64,000 bases of DNA from Flavobacteriales bacterium. GTDB lineage: Bacteria > Bacteroidota > Bacteroidia > Flavobacteriales_D > Sanyastnellaceae. The position numbers and the translations under genes are program-made. A model generated the notes under the pieces. It had not been told where the DNA came from and ran no database searches. It saw only the letters and a program-made list of their open reading frames with translations. Location of the stretch: assembly GCA_947456965.1 (NCBI GenBank), contig CANGTU010000002.1:47472-111471 (forward strand), given 5' to 3'. This document shows, in pieces, positions 36,037-45,319 of this stretch (position 1 is its first letter; each line of letters starts with the position of its first letter).

Positions 36037-37440
36037 ATGAATAAAATCCTACTCTTTGCCGCGGTGATTGCCGGCTTGTGGTCCTGCGACTCCCGAAAGC
36101 CAGCCGACCACACCGGACAGGCCGATATCCTCGGATCCGGTGAAACCTCTGTGATTCGCCATCCTGAATGGTCCAGGAATGCCACCATCTTTGAAGTGAA
36201 CGTGCGCCAGCACACCCCCGAGGGTACCTTCGAGGCCCTGCGCCGGGACCTTCCCCGGCTGCGCGACCTCGGCGTGGATATCCTGTGGCTCATGCCCATT
36301 CATCCCATTGGTGAAAAGAACAGAAAAGGAACGCTGGGCAGCTACTACAGCGTGAAGGACTATAAGGCAGTCAACCCTGAGTTTGGCACACCGGCCGATT
36401 TCCGCGCATTTATGCAAGACGCTCATCGCATGGGCATGAAGGTTATTCTCGACTGGGTGGGCAATCACACGGCGTGGGACCACGCCTGGGTTGAAGATCA
36501 TCCCGACTGGTATACCCGCGACAGTTCAGGAGCGATAGTACCACCTGTGCCCGACTGGTCTGATGTGGCTGATCTCGACTACGAGAAAGAAGAAATGCGC
36601 CGCGCCATGATTGATGCCCTTCGCTACTGGGTGCGCGAGTATGACGTGGACGGATACCGCTGCGATGTGGCCATGATGGTACCCACCGATTTCTGGAATT
36701 CAGCGCGCGCTGCACTGGACAGCATCAAGCCCGTGTTCATGCTCGCAGAGGCAGAGCAAAAAGATCATCACCTGCAGGCCTTTGACATGAGCTATTCGTG
36801 GGAATTTCTCCACATCATGAACGGCATTGCCAAGGGAGAAAAGAAACTCGATGAAATTGACGCCTATCTGGCCCGCCAGGACACCGCCTTTCCGCGGTCT
36901 GCCTACCGCATGTATTTCACCACCAACCACGACGAAAATACATGGAACGGAACGGGCGGTGAACGCTATGGCAAGGCCCGCCAGGTTTACGACGTGCTGG
37001 CCTTAACCATCGCTGGCATGCCCCTGATCTACAGCGGGCAGGAAGGAGGCGAGGCCTATGAAGACGGAAAGCCTCACCGCCTGCGCTTCTTTGACAAGGA
37101 CACCGTGCGGTGGAACAAATATCCCTACTCCGATTTTTACAGTCGCCTGCTCAAGGTGCATCGCACCCAGCCCGCGCTCTGGAATGGCGAACACGGCGGA
37201 GCATTCAGGCGCCTGCCCACAAGCCAGGGCGACCGCATCTACGCTTTTACAAGGACCAAAGGAGAAAGTGAAGTGGTGGTACTCCTGAACTTCAGTGACA
37301 AGTCCACCAAACTCGACCTCACTGCAGAGAAGCCAGAGGGCAATTTTACCAGCATATTCAACAACCAGAACTTGTCCCTCTACACCTCCGGAAGCTTGCC
37401 TCTGGCTCCATACGGCTATCAGGTATTCATCCGGAAATAA
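36037..37440 (+). CDS. GH13 alpha-amylase lipoprotein
   Basis: 467 residues. Lipobox Cys17 (VIAGLWSCDSR). Single GH13 barrel: WLMPIHPIGE (conserved region I neighbourhood), DWVGNHTAWDH, nucleophile Asp210 (GYRCDVAMM), acid/base Glu238 (FMLAEAEQ) and Asp299 (TTNHDENTW), then a C-terminal beta domain (VVVLLNFSDKS). Membrane-anchored, facing the periplasm or the outside. Probably trims maltooligosaccharides that SusCD brings in. 15 bp before prmC; the chain GH13-prmC-GH13 looks like one operon. Confidence 0.92.
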   Translation: MNKILLFAAVIAGLWSCDSRKPADHTGQADILGSGETSVIRHPEWSRNATIFEVNVRQHTPEGTFEALRRDLPRLRDLGVDILWLMPIHPIGEKNRKGTLGSYYSVKDYKAVNPEFGTPADFRAFMQDAHRMGMKVILDWVGNHTAWDHAWVEDHPDWYTRDSSGAIVPPVPDWSDVADLDYEKEEMRRAMIDALRYWVREYDVDGYRCDVAMMVPTDFWNSARAALDSIKPVFMLAEAEQKDHHLQAFDMSYSWEFLHIMNGIAKGEKKLDEIDAYLARQDTAFPRSAYRMYFTTNHDENTWNGTGGERYGKARQVYDVLALTIAGMPLIYSGQEGGEAYEDGKPHRLRFFDKDTVRWNKYPYSDFYSRLLKVHRTQPALWNGEHGGAFRRLPTSQGDRIYAFTRTKGESEVVVLLNFSDKSTKLDLTAEKPEGNFTSIFNNQNLSLYTSGSLPLAPYGYQVFIRK

Positions 37441-37455
37441 TCCGACCTTCACCGG

Positions 37456-38313
37456 GTGAACGGCATCCTGGCAGATAACAAGGTGGGCACAGCATGGGGC
37501 GCGCTGCTCCGCCAGCTTGAAAGCCGCATGGATAAGCGGGAAAGCGAGCAGACGGCCTCCGCTATCGTGAACCATGTGCTCGGGTGGACACGCGCTGAGC
37601 GCATCATGCGGCAGGGCGAAATGCTCTCCGAGTCTCAGTTGCTCGGCCTCTACCAATGTGGCAAACGCGTGGCGGGTGGTGAACCCCTGCAATATGTAAC
37701 AGGAGTCGCCTGGTTCCTCGGGCAACCCTTTCAGGTCAATCCGGACGTACTGATTCCCCGACCCGAGACCGAAGAACTCGTTATCCATGCCCTCTCCCTC
37801 CTGCCCACTCCAGAGGCGCGCGTGCTCGACATCGGCACCGGTAGCGGATGCGTGGCGATATCCCTCGCATTGCGCGCACCAGCAGCCCAGGTGAGCGCCT
37901 GTGACATCTCCGAAGGAGCGCTCGCATGTGCCGTGCAGAATGCCCAAAAAACAGGGGCACACGTTCATTTCTTCCCTTGTGACATCCTGATCGGAGAGCC
38001 AGCCGGTCCGTGGGACCTCATCCTTTCCAATCCGCCTTACATCCCCCGCAGCGAGGCACATACTCTGGATCCGCACGTGCGCGAAGCCGAACCCCACCTC
38101 GCGCTGTTCGTGGATGATGACAGGCCCCTCCTCTTCTACGAGCGCATAGCCCTCTTGCTCAGCCAGCAAGCCTTCGGAGCCCAGGCGTGCTGCGAGATTC
38201 ACCCACCTTTTGCGGAAGCTCTGACGGACCTCGGAAACACCGCCCAACTCGAAACCCATATCATGCGGGATGCCCAACAACGGCCCCGTATCCTCACCTG
38301 GAAAAAACGATGA
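37456..38313 (+). CDS. prmC: Release factor glutamine methyltransferase PrmC
   Basis: 285 residues from a GTG. N-terminal five-helix domain (GGEPLQYVTGVAWFLGQPF is typical), SAM motif I VLDIGTGSGCVAISLAL, and the catalytic NPPY at residues 192-195 (LSNPPYIPRSE). It methylates the GGQ glutamine of RF1 and RF2. It sits oddly between two amylase genes and its stop overlaps the next start (ATGA), so it is coupled to carbohydrate genes. Confidence 0.94.
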   Translation: MNGILADNKVGTAWGALLRQLESRMDKRESEQTASAIVNHVLGWTRAERIMRQGEMLSESQLLGLYQCGKRVAGGEPLQYVTGVAWFLGQPFQVNPDVLIPRPETEELVIHALSLLPTPEARVLDIGTGSGCVAISLALRAPAAQVSACDISEGALACAVQNAQKTGAHVHFFPCDILIGEPAGPWDLILSNPPYIPRSEAHTLDPHVREAEPHLALFVDDDRPLLFYERIALLLSQQAFGAQACCEIHPPFAEALTDLGNTAQLETHIMRDAQQRPRILTWKKR

Positions 38314-40694
38314 CCATGCCAAGCCTTTCCCCCCGTACCACTATCCTGATCTGTATCCTTCTCCTTGCTGCGGCCTGCCGCGAACAGCAGCATCATGTCC
38401 CCAACATGCCCGGACAGGCCATCAGCGGACTCGCCATTCCCATCCGTCTGCAAGTGGACAGCACCCGGATTCAGTTGCTCGACTTCTTTGAACAAGCCCG
38501 GGGTATCAGTTCTGTCGTACTCGGTGACGACACCCTTTCGGCCGACAGCGCAGGCACCGTGTTGGTCATCCAACCATCACCATCGCCGGTCATTAACCTG
38601 AATATCATTTATGATGGTATATCCTATGATATACCGGTATTTGCCAGCGAGAAGATCATGTATCGCTTCACCTGGAAAGCACCATCACCTGACGTGCAGG
38701 AAGTCGCCCTGGCTGGCTCCATGAACGGATGGAATCCTAAAGCCACTCCCCTTCGGCGTGCAGAAGGCGATGCCACCACCTGGGAGGTTGCCCTTGCGCT
38801 CAACCCCGGGCTTTATCAATACCGGCTTTGGGTAGATGGCGTGGAAATGCTGGATCCTCAAAATCCCGATAAGATCGACAATGGACTCGGAGGATTCAAC
38901 AGCACTTTCACCGCAGGCGCACCCTTGGCCGAAGCTCCCCGACTCCTCACCGAGAGCTTTAGCAGCACTGCTGTAAACCTGATCAGCAGCAAGCCCCTCC
39001 GGGAGGTCTATGCCTACTTCGAGAACCACCGCATTCCTGCCTCTATAGAAGGCCATGTCGTGAACATCTCCCTGCCGGCTGCCGCTGACACCCTCTCCCG
39101 GAGCCATATCCGGGTCATTGCCCATGATGGAGCGCAGCGGACCAATGATATACTGATTCCCCTGGAGCAGGGCATGGTGATCACCCGAGCCGCTCAGCTG
39201 AACAGGCATGACCTGCATGGAACCGTGATGTACTTCATGATGGTCGATCGCTTCTTCGACGGCGAGCCTGGCAATAACCGTCCGACAGCCGATCCATCCA
39301 TCCTGCCGAAGGCCAACAACCTCGGAGGAGATATCCGCGGCATTACCCGTAAGATTGAAGATGGATACTTCCGCCAGCTTGGCGTAAATACCCTCTGGAT
39401 CTCGCCCATATCACAGAATGCCGAGGGCGCATGGGGCCTTTGGAACAAGGGCGTCACCAGCACCTTCTCGGCCTACCACGGCTACTGGCCCACCGCCCTG
39501 CGGCGCATTGACAACCGCTTCGGTACGGAGGAAGAATTCCGCGAGCTGCTTCGTGTGGCACATGACCATGGCATGAACGTGATCCTCGACTATGTGGCCC
39601 ACCACGTGCATCAGAACCATCCCCTCTATGCATCACGTCCCGAGTGGAGCACACCACTTTATCTCCCCGACGGCACAATGAATACCGAAAAATGGGATGA
39701 GCATCGCCTCACCACCTGGTTTGACACCTTCCTTCCTACCTGGGATTTTTCCCGGCCTGAGGTGGTAGATGCACTCAGTGACACCGCAATGTACTGGGTT
39801 CAAGAGTATGACCTCGACGGCTTCAGACATGACGCCACCAAGCATATCCGGGAAGAATTCTGGCGCGCACTCACCCGAAAGACCCGCGCAGAACTTCGCA
39901 AGCAGCCAGGCCGCAAGCTCTTTCAGATTGGAGAAACCTATGGGAGCGCAGAGCTGATCTCCTCTTATATAGGCAGCGGCATGATGGATGCCCAGTTTGA
40001 CTTCAACCTCTACGATGCCGCCGTGGATGCCTTTGCCAGACCCGGTTCCTCCTTCACCAATCTGGAGCGGGTACTCCGTGAAAGCATGCGCTATTACGGG
40101 CATCATCACCTGATGGGCAATATCACCGGCAATCAGGACCGGGCGCGATTCATTTCCTACGCAGACGGCACTGTTCAGTTTGATGAAGATGCCAAGCTGG
40201 CCGGCTGGACACGCACCATCACCAACCATGGACGTGAGGGATTCAGCCGCTCTGCTTCCCTGATGGCCTTTCTCATGACCACGCCAGGCATTCCATGCAT
40301 TTACTACGGCGATGAAATTGGTATGCCCGGCGGAAATGACCCCGACAACCGCCGCATGATGGTATTCGACCAGTGGGATGAAGACCAGTCGCGCCTGCAG
40401 GAAATAACCTCCAATCTCGTCAACCTGCGCCGCTCCAACCTCGCGCTCGCGTATGGCGATCTCGTGGTGCTCCAGAACGACGGTCAGACCTTTGCATACG
40501 CCCGCAAGTGGTTCGATGAAGTGGTCGTCGTGATATTCTCGAGCCGCGCCGGCACCGTCACCATTTCCCTGCCCGAATGGATTCAGGACAGATCACTGGC
40601 CCGTTCGGTGCTTGGACACGAAACAGAGGCAGCAGGTCAGCGGCTCACAGTCATCTTCGAAGAACCAGGAGCCGCTGTACTCTCGGGAACCTGA
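38310..40694 (+). CDS. GH13 alpha-amylase lipoprotein with CBM48-like domain
   Basis: 794 residues. Lipobox Cys23 (LLLAAACREQQ). An N-terminal Ig-like segment with a CBM48/AMPK-like sandwich (about 110-210; VQEVALAGSMNGWNPKATPL) precedes the GH13 barrel. Catalytic residues: Asp508 (GFRHDATKH), Glu542 (QIGETYGS) and Asp610 (ITGNQDRAR); also VILDYVAHHVHQNHP. C-terminal beta domain after ~700. This is the neopullulanase/cyclomaltodextrinase-like end of GH13 by layout; I cannot fix the subfamily by eye. Start chosen as the ATG overlapping the prmC stop; it opens a proper lipoprotein signal. Confidence 0.9.
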   Translation: MTMPSLSPRTTILICILLLAAACREQQHHVPNMPGQAISGLAIPIRLQVDSTRIQLLDFFEQARGISSVVLGDDTLSADSAGTVLVIQPSPSPVINLNIIYDGISYDIPVFASEKIMYRFTWKAPSPDVQEVALAGSMNGWNPKATPLRRAEGDATTWEVALALNPGLYQYRLWVDGVEMLDPQNPDKIDNGLGGFNSTFTAGAPLAEAPRLLTESFSSTAVNLISSKPLREVYAYFENHRIPASIEGHVVNISLPAAADTLSRSHIRVIAHDGAQRTNDILIPLEQGMVITRAAQLNRHDLHGTVMYFMMVDRFFDGEPGNNRPTADPSILPKANNLGGDIRGITRKIEDGYFRQLGVNTLWISPISQNAEGAWGLWNKGVTSTFSAYHGYWPTALRRIDNRFGTEEEFRELLRVAHDHGMNVILDYVAHHVHQNHPLYASRPEWSTPLYLPDGTMNTEKWDEHRLTTWFDTFLPTWDFSRPEVVDALSDTAMYWVQEYDLDGFRHDATKHIREEFWRALTRKTRAELRKQPGRKLFQIGETYGSAELISSYIGSGMMDAQFDFNLYDAAVDAFARPGSSFTNLERVLRESMRYYGHHHLMGNITGNQDRARFISYADGTVQFDEDAKLAGWTRTITNHGREGFSRSASLMAFLMTTPGIPCIYYGDEIGMPGGNDPDNRRMMVFDQWDEDQSRLQEITSNLVNLRRSNLALAYGDLVVLQNDGQTFAYARKWFDEVVVVIFSSRAGTVTISLPEWIQDRSLARSVLGHETEAAGQRLTVIFEEPGAAVLSGT

Positions 40695-40772
40695 CACAGA
40701 GCAGCACTGAAGCTAATCGCGCTGAACTCCGGGTGAATATGCATGGCGGGTGGAAGCCCTGCGTCACGGCTG

Positions 40773-40780
40773 TACCTTTG
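40773..40780 (+). promoter_or_regulatory. -7 element (TACCTTTG) of pruA
   Basis: Exact TAnnTTTG, 18 nt before the pruA ATG and about 80 nt after the preceding amylase stop. Confidence 0.6.
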
Positions 40781-40798
40781 CCGGCAAATCTCAGGAAT

Positions 40799-42427
40799 AT
40801 GCCCAAAGGAGTTTATCGCGTTCCGCTCCCCGTCAACGAACCTGTGCGATCCTATGCACCCGGCACCCGCGAACGCGAGGAGCTGGCTGCTGCCTATCAG
40901 GCCCTCTACTCCTCAGAACCCGCAGACATTCCTATGTACATCGGAAGTCATCAGGTATATACCGGGGATAAGCTGCCACTGACCCCTCCGCACGAGCACC
41001 AGAAGGTCATCGGATACCTCAACAGGGGTAATGCGGCTCATGTGCAGCAAGCCATTGATGCCGGCCTCTCAGTGCGCCAGAAGTGGGCGGCCATTCCCTG
41101 GGAGCATCGCGCGGCCATCTTCCTCAAAGCGGCCGAGCTGCTGGCCGGGCCCTACCGGGCACGCATGAATGCCGCCACCATGCTCGGCCAGAGCAAAAAT
41201 GCCTTTCAGGCCGAGATTGATGCGGCCTGTGAGCTGATCGACTTCTTCCGGTTCAATGTGGCCTACATGCAGCAGATATACGAGGACCAGCCCGGTTCGC
41301 TGCCCGGCATGTGGAACCGGCTGGAGTACCGCCCCCTGGAGGGATTTGTATTTGCCGTTACGCCATTCAACTTCACCAGTATTGCCGCCAACCTTCCTGC
41401 TGCCCCTGCCCTGATGGGGAATGTGGTAGTCTGGAAACCTGCCGACAGCCAGGTGTATAGTGCTCATGTCATCATGGAACTCTTCCGCGAGGCGGGATTG
41501 CCGGATGGTGTCATCAATATGGTGACGCCGGAAGGTCCGGTAGCCGGAGAGATCGTGTTCCGTCACCCGGATTTTGCTGGTCTGCACTTCACCGGATCCA
41601 CCTCCGTATTTCGCCATCTGTGGAAAGAGATTGGGCAGAATATTCACCTCTACAAGACCTATCCGCGCATCGTAGGCGAAACCGGTGGTAAGGACTTCAT
41701 TGTAGCCCATCCCAGCGCATCGGCGGCGGAAGTAGCCACAGCCATTTCCCGAGGTGCCTTTGAATTTCAGGGACAAAAATGCTCGGCCGCCAGTCGTGCC
41801 TATATCCCGAAATCACTCTGGCCCGAAGTGCGCGAACGCGTGGTGCAGGATGTGCAGTCATTCCGCATGGGCAGCCCCATTGATTTCCGCAATTTCATCA
41901 ATGCTGTCATTGACCGCAGAGCATACGACAAGATCAAGGGATACATCGACTACATACGCGCCCAGTCCGATGCAGAGATCATCGCCGGAGGTGAATGTGA
42001 TGACAGCGAAGGATACTTCATCCAGCCAACCGTAGTGCACACCACCAATCCCAAGTTCCGCACCATGTGTGAAGAAATCTTCGGTCCGGTGATCACCATC
42101 TATGTGTATGAGGATGACCTGTGGGCTGAGACACTTCATCTGGTCAACCATACCAGTGAGTATGCCCTCACGGGCGCCATCTTCTCCGGCGATCGGTATG
42201 CTATTGATCAGGCTATGCGAATTCTGGAGAATGCAGCAGGCAACTTTTATATCAACGACAAGCCCACCGGAGCGGTGGTAGGTCAGCAGCCCTTTGGCGG
42301 AGCGCGAGGCAGCGGCACCAACGATAAGGCAGGCTCTTACCTGAACCTCATCCGATGGGTATCACCGCGCACTATAAAAGAAACCTTTGTGCCGCCGGCA
42401 GATTATCGCTATCCCTTCCTGGGCTGA
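40799..42427 (+). CDS. pruA: L-glutamate gamma-semialdehyde (1-pyrroline-5-carboxylate) dehydrogenase
   Basis: 542 residues, the length of the stand-alone type found in Bacteroidota and eukaryotes. ALDH core: FAVTPFNFTSIAANLPAAPALMGN (cofactor site), GLHFTGSTSVF, general-base Glu in RIVGETGGKDF, nucleophile Cys328 (FQGQKCSAASR) and the C-terminal PFGGARGSGTNDKAGS. It oxidises P5C/glutamate semialdehyde to glutamate in proline breakdown. No putA/proline dehydrogenase is adjacent. The chosen start (MPKGVYRVPLPVNEPV) is the normal N-terminus; the longer frame overlaps the amylase gene. Confidence 0.95.
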   Translation: MPKGVYRVPLPVNEPVRSYAPGTREREELAAAYQALYSSEPADIPMYIGSHQVYTGDKLPLTPPHEHQKVIGYLNRGNAAHVQQAIDAGLSVRQKWAAIPWEHRAAIFLKAAELLAGPYRARMNAATMLGQSKNAFQAEIDAACELIDFFRFNVAYMQQIYEDQPGSLPGMWNRLEYRPLEGFVFAVTPFNFTSIAANLPAAPALMGNVVVWKPADSQVYSAHVIMELFREAGLPDGVINMVTPEGPVAGEIVFRHPDFAGLHFTGSTSVFRHLWKEIGQNIHLYKTYPRIVGETGGKDFIVAHPSASAAEVATAISRGAFEFQGQKCSAASRAYIPKSLWPEVRERVVQDVQSFRMGSPIDFRNFINAVIDRRAYDKIKGYIDYIRAQSDAEIIAGGECDDSEGYFIQPTVVHTTNPKFRTMCEEIFGPVITIYVYEDDLWAETLHLVNHTSEYALTGAIFSGDRYAIDQAMRILENAAGNFYINDKPTGAVVGQQPFGGARGSGTNDKAGSYLNLIRWVSPRTIKETFVPPADYRYPFLG

Positions 42428-42445
42428 GCGAAATGCCACACCCCG

Positions 42446-43018
42446 TTAATTGAGACTCGGATCCTCGGGCATATTGGCCAGCATCTCACCCTTGCGCCCC
42501 AGCCCCTTCATGATGACCTTCCAGAGATCAGCGGTATCGGTACTCATCACCAGATCTTTGGTGATTGAGGTTACAAACCAGCTGTTGGTCTTGATTTCGT
42601 TTTCAAGCTGATCCGGGGACCATCCGCTGTATCCCACAAAGAAGCGAACCTGATTGCGAGTCAACTCACCATTGAGGAGTTTCTCACGCAATCGTTCAAA
42701 GTCACCCCCCATGTATACTCCGGGGATAATCTCAATGCTGTCAGATATCTCTTCGCCCAGCGTGTGGATGTAATAGAGATTGCTGTTGCGCACAGGGCCG
42801 CCAATGCTGATCTTGCCCTGATAGCGCGGCATATTATCCATGATCTGATCCAGCCCCACGTCGATGAAGTTGTTCAGCACAAAGCCAAACGAACCCTCCT
42901 CATTGTGCTCACACAAGAAGATCACGGTGCGCCTGAAATACGGATCATTCAGGAAGGGCTCTGAGAGGAGCACTTGCCCTTTGGCCGGCTTGATGGTATT
43001 GTCAGGAGCGAAGTTCAT
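42446..43018 (-). CDS. YqgE/AlgH family protein (UPF0301)
   Basis: 190 residues. Signature pieces: KGQVLLSEPFLNDPYFRRTVIFLCEHNEEGSFGFVLN, IGGPV, and RFFVGYSGWSPDQLENEI. Small cytoplasmic protein, conserved across many bacteria, precise role unknown (some members affect alginate regulation). Divergent from the M14 peptidase gene and convergent with pruA. Confidence 0.92.
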   Translation of the reverse strand: MNFAPDNTIKPAKGQVLLSEPFLNDPYFRRTVIFLCEHNEEGSFGFVLNNFIDVGLDQIMDNMPRYQGKISIGGPVRNSNLYYIHTLGEEISDSIEIIPGVYMGGDFERLREKLLNGELTRNQVRFFVGYSGWSPDQLENEIKTNSWFVTSITKDLVMSTDTADLWKVIMKGLGRKGEMLANMPEDPSLN

Positions 43019-43090
43019 CGCGGTTACTCATGTTGTGAACGCACAAGAAGAATGCGAAGTTGCCTGATTCCGGTGCATTTTTATACCGCA

Positions 43091-44860
43091 ATGTTCGGAA
43101 AAATTCCAGGCCCTGCCTCTCACCGTGTCCTCCTTTTGGTGTTCACATGCTGCGCTGTTGCTTCTTTTCGTGCGCAATCACCTCATTCATTTACAGATAA
43201 CAAATCCCTTACGTGGGAAGAAGCTATTGCCTTCTATAGCGAGCTGGACCGCCAGTCGGAGGAGGCCGCACTGATTGAAGTGGGGCTCACGGATGTGGGC
43301 AAGCCGCTGCAACTCTTCATCATGAACCGCGACCGCGTGTTCGATCCCGCTCAGCTCAACCGCGACAAGGCCATTGTGCTCATCAACAATTCCATCCATC
43401 CAGGCGAACCCGATGGCGCAGATGCCTGTGCCTGGCTGTGCAGCGAGATCGCTGATCCCCGTCATCCCTTCCATGCCCTCCTCGACTCAGTCATCCTGTG
43501 CGTCATTCCTGTATACAATGTGGATGGTGCCCTGCGTCGCAACTCCACCACACGCGCCAACCAGGATGGTCCGGAGGCTTATGGATTCCGGGGCAATGCC
43601 CGCAATCTGGACCTCAATCGGGACTTTATCAAGTGCGACAGTGAAAATGCGCGCTCCTTCAGCCGGATATTCACCCAGCTCCGGCCTCATGTGCTCGTGG
43701 ATACTCATGTAAGCAACGGAGCTGACTATCCCTATACCATGACCTTGATCACAACACAATACCACAAACTGGGTGGTGCAGCAGGTGAGTACCTCCGAGG
43801 CGTCATGGAGCCCGCACTGTTCAGAGCTATGGAAAAGAAAAACGAACCCATGTCGCCCTACGTGCACACCATGGGCCGCACACCGGAGAGCGGACTGGTG
43901 GATTTTCCCGATACCCCTCGCTTTTCCACGGGATATGCTGCGCTGTATAACACACTCGGCTTTGTAACGGAAACGCACATGCTCAAGCCGTTTCCGCAGC
44001 GGGTGAAGGCTACGCACCTCTTTCTGGGTTGTTTGCTTGACCATTGTAACCGATTCAGCGGAGATATCTGCCGGATGCGCAGGCAAGCCGACGAAGACCA
44101 ACGCCGGCAGATGGCCTTTCCACTCCGGTATGATCTCGACTCGGTATACTCGAGCATGTTTCGCTTTCGCGGGTATGCCTCTCAGCAAGAACCCGCGCGT
44201 GTGGGCAGCGGACAGCGCCTGCGATACGACAGGGACAGCATCTGGGAGGCCTACGTACCCCACTATCGCCGATACCGCGGAGCGGATAGCGTTCACGTGC
44301 CTTTGCTCTACATTATTCCACAGGCCTGGCGGGAAGTATTGGAGCGACTGCGTGCCAACCATGTTCATATGCGGCAGCTCGAACGTGATACCCTGCTGAC
44401 TGTCACCGCCACCTTCGCCACCTCGTGGGAAACACCTGAGCGGCCCTACGAAGGACACTTTGTTCACTCCAACGTGCGTATCATACGGGAAACGCGCACT
44501 GTAGCATTCTACCGCGGTGACTGGGTGATTCCCACCGATCAGACCGCACGTCGTTACCTGGTCGAAGTGCTCGAAGCCCAGGGGCCGGACAGCTTCTTTG
44601 CCTGGAACTTTTTCGATTCAGTGCTCCAGCAAAAAGAATGGTTCAGTGATTATGTATTCGAAGAAAAGGCCGCTGAACTCCTTGAAGCTGATCCCCGTCT
44701 CAAGCAGGAGTTTGAAGAAGCCATGGCGTCTGATCAGGCAATGGCTGGCAGTCATTGGCAACAGCTTTACTGGATTTACAAGCGCTCCCCGTGGTATGAA
44801 GGCACAGCCCATATGTTACCCGTATTCAGGGTCGAACACGGTAAAAGGGTTAACCCATAA
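43091..44860 (+). CDS. M14-family zinc carboxypeptidase, secreted
   Basis: 589 residues. Signal peptide around residues 9-29 (VLLLVFTCCAVASFRAQ). Zinc ligands of M14: His103 and Glu106 in SIHPGEPDGAD, His206 in LVDTHVSNGAD; likely catalytic Glu294 in GFVTETHMLK. RNLDLNRDF contains the substrate-carboxylate Arg region. The C-terminal ~250 residues are strand-rich without a recognised domain. Acts on peptides or cell-wall peptides in the periplasm or outside. I used the ATG at the start of the signal peptide; the frame extends upstream into the yqgE region on the other strand. Confidence 0.88.
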   Translation: MFGKIPGPASHRVLLLVFTCCAVASFRAQSPHSFTDNKSLTWEEAIAFYSELDRQSEEAALIEVGLTDVGKPLQLFIMNRDRVFDPAQLNRDKAIVLINNSIHPGEPDGADACAWLCSEIADPRHPFHALLDSVILCVIPVYNVDGALRRNSTTRANQDGPEAYGFRGNARNLDLNRDFIKCDSENARSFSRIFTQLRPHVLVDTHVSNGADYPYTMTLITTQYHKLGGAAGEYLRGVMEPALFRAMEKKNEPMSPYVHTMGRTPESGLVDFPDTPRFSTGYAALYNTLGFVTETHMLKPFPQRVKATHLFLGCLLDHCNRFSGDICRMRRQADEDQRRQMAFPLRYDLDSVYSSMFRFRGYASQQEPARVGSGQRLRYDRDSIWEAYVPHYRRYRGADSVHVPLLYIIPQAWREVLERLRANHVHMRQLERDTLLTVTATFATSWETPERPYEGHFVHSNVRIIRETRTVAFYRGDWVIPTDQTARRYLVEVLEAQGPDSFFAWNFFDSVLQQKEWFSDYVFEEKAAELLEADPRLKQEFEEAMASDQAMAGSHWQQLYWIYKRSPWYEGTAHMLPVFRVEHGKRVNP

Positions 44861-44920
44861 TTAACCCCTGCGTGACACCCGTCGCGCTATTCATTGCGTG
44901 GTTTGTACCATCTGATTGAA

Positions 44921-44940
44921 GGCGGGATTCCCCGCTTTTC
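44921..44940 (+). terminator. Short intrinsic terminator after the M14 gene
   Basis: GCGGG / CCCGC stem with loop ATTC, then TTTTCTTCC. Stem only 5 bp, so moderate support. Confidence 0.55.
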
Positions 44941-44960
44941 TTCCATAGTTCCAAGGCTGG

Positions 44961-44994
44961 GCTCTGCACGGGTGAAAACGTTCACCTGCAGAGC
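44961..44994. promoter_or_regulatory. 14-bp interrupted inverted repeat upstream of the ParE-like gene (possible operator)
   Basis: GCTCTGCA - CG - GGTGAA - AACG - TTCACC - TGCAGAGC: 8 and 6 bp arms with a 2-nt bulge and a 4-nt centre. It ends 13 nt before the -7 element of the downstream gene and has no T-run, so it resembles an operator or an RNA hairpin rather than a terminator. Confidence 0.6.
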
Positions 44995-45007
44995 TATGGA
45001 TATCCGT

Positions 45008-45015
45008 TATTTTTG
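45008..45015 (+). promoter_or_regulatory. -7 element (TATTTTTG), leaderless arrangement
   Basis: Exact TAnnTTTG ending 5 nt before the ATG at 45021. Confidence 0.6.
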
Positions 45016-45020
45016 AGGCG

Positions 45021-45317
45021 ATGAATGCTTACGATTTCTACCTGACGCCTCACGCGGCAGATACCTTCCGGTCCATTGTTTCCAATATGCAGGAAGTTTC
45101 TCTCATTGCGGCCGAGCGGGTAAGATCGCGGATTGTGCATCGTCTGCACCTGATTCACCACAACCCCATGCAGGCCTCCCGGAAGATGGAACTCAGCGGG
45201 CTGGATGGACATTTTCGGGTAGCCGATGTGCTGAACTACAAGATGGTATATCTGGTAAAGGAAAACCGCATTGTGCTCATGGACATCCTCCTGGACAAAG
45301 AAATGTCGAAGGTTTAG
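45021..45317 (+). CDS. ParE/RelE-superfamily toxin-like protein, no antitoxin visible
   Basis: 98 residues with the ParE/RelE pattern: YDFYLTPHAADTFRSIV (first strand and helix), a second basic helix AAERVRSRIVHRLHLIHHNP, then three strands FRVADVLNYKMVYLV and IVLMDILLDKEM. Residues R in HFRVAD and the closing strand fit the family. ParE toxins poison gyrase and RelE toxins cut mRNA; which, if any, applies cannot be read. No antitoxin-sized gene lies beside it: the upstream gene is the M14 peptidase and downstream is the converging DUF5723 gene 2 bp away. Confidence 0.6.
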   Translation: MNAYDFYLTPHAADTFRSIVSNMQEVSLIAAERVRSRIVHRLHLIHHNPMQASRKMELSGLDGHFRVADVLNYKMVYLVKENRIVLMDILLDKEMSKV

Positions 45318-45319
45318 GA

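Noticed and set aside
37003..38322. Open frame of 439 codons on the minus strand
   Set aside because: It lies opposite the GH13 and prmC genes. Its predicted protein is Gly/His/Cys/Glu-rich without domain pattern, and the plus-strand genes have full catalytic motifs. A by-product of codon bias.
43487..44467. Minus-strand frame of 326 codons inside the M14 gene
   Set aside because: Antisense shadow; the plus-strand protein has the complete zinc site.
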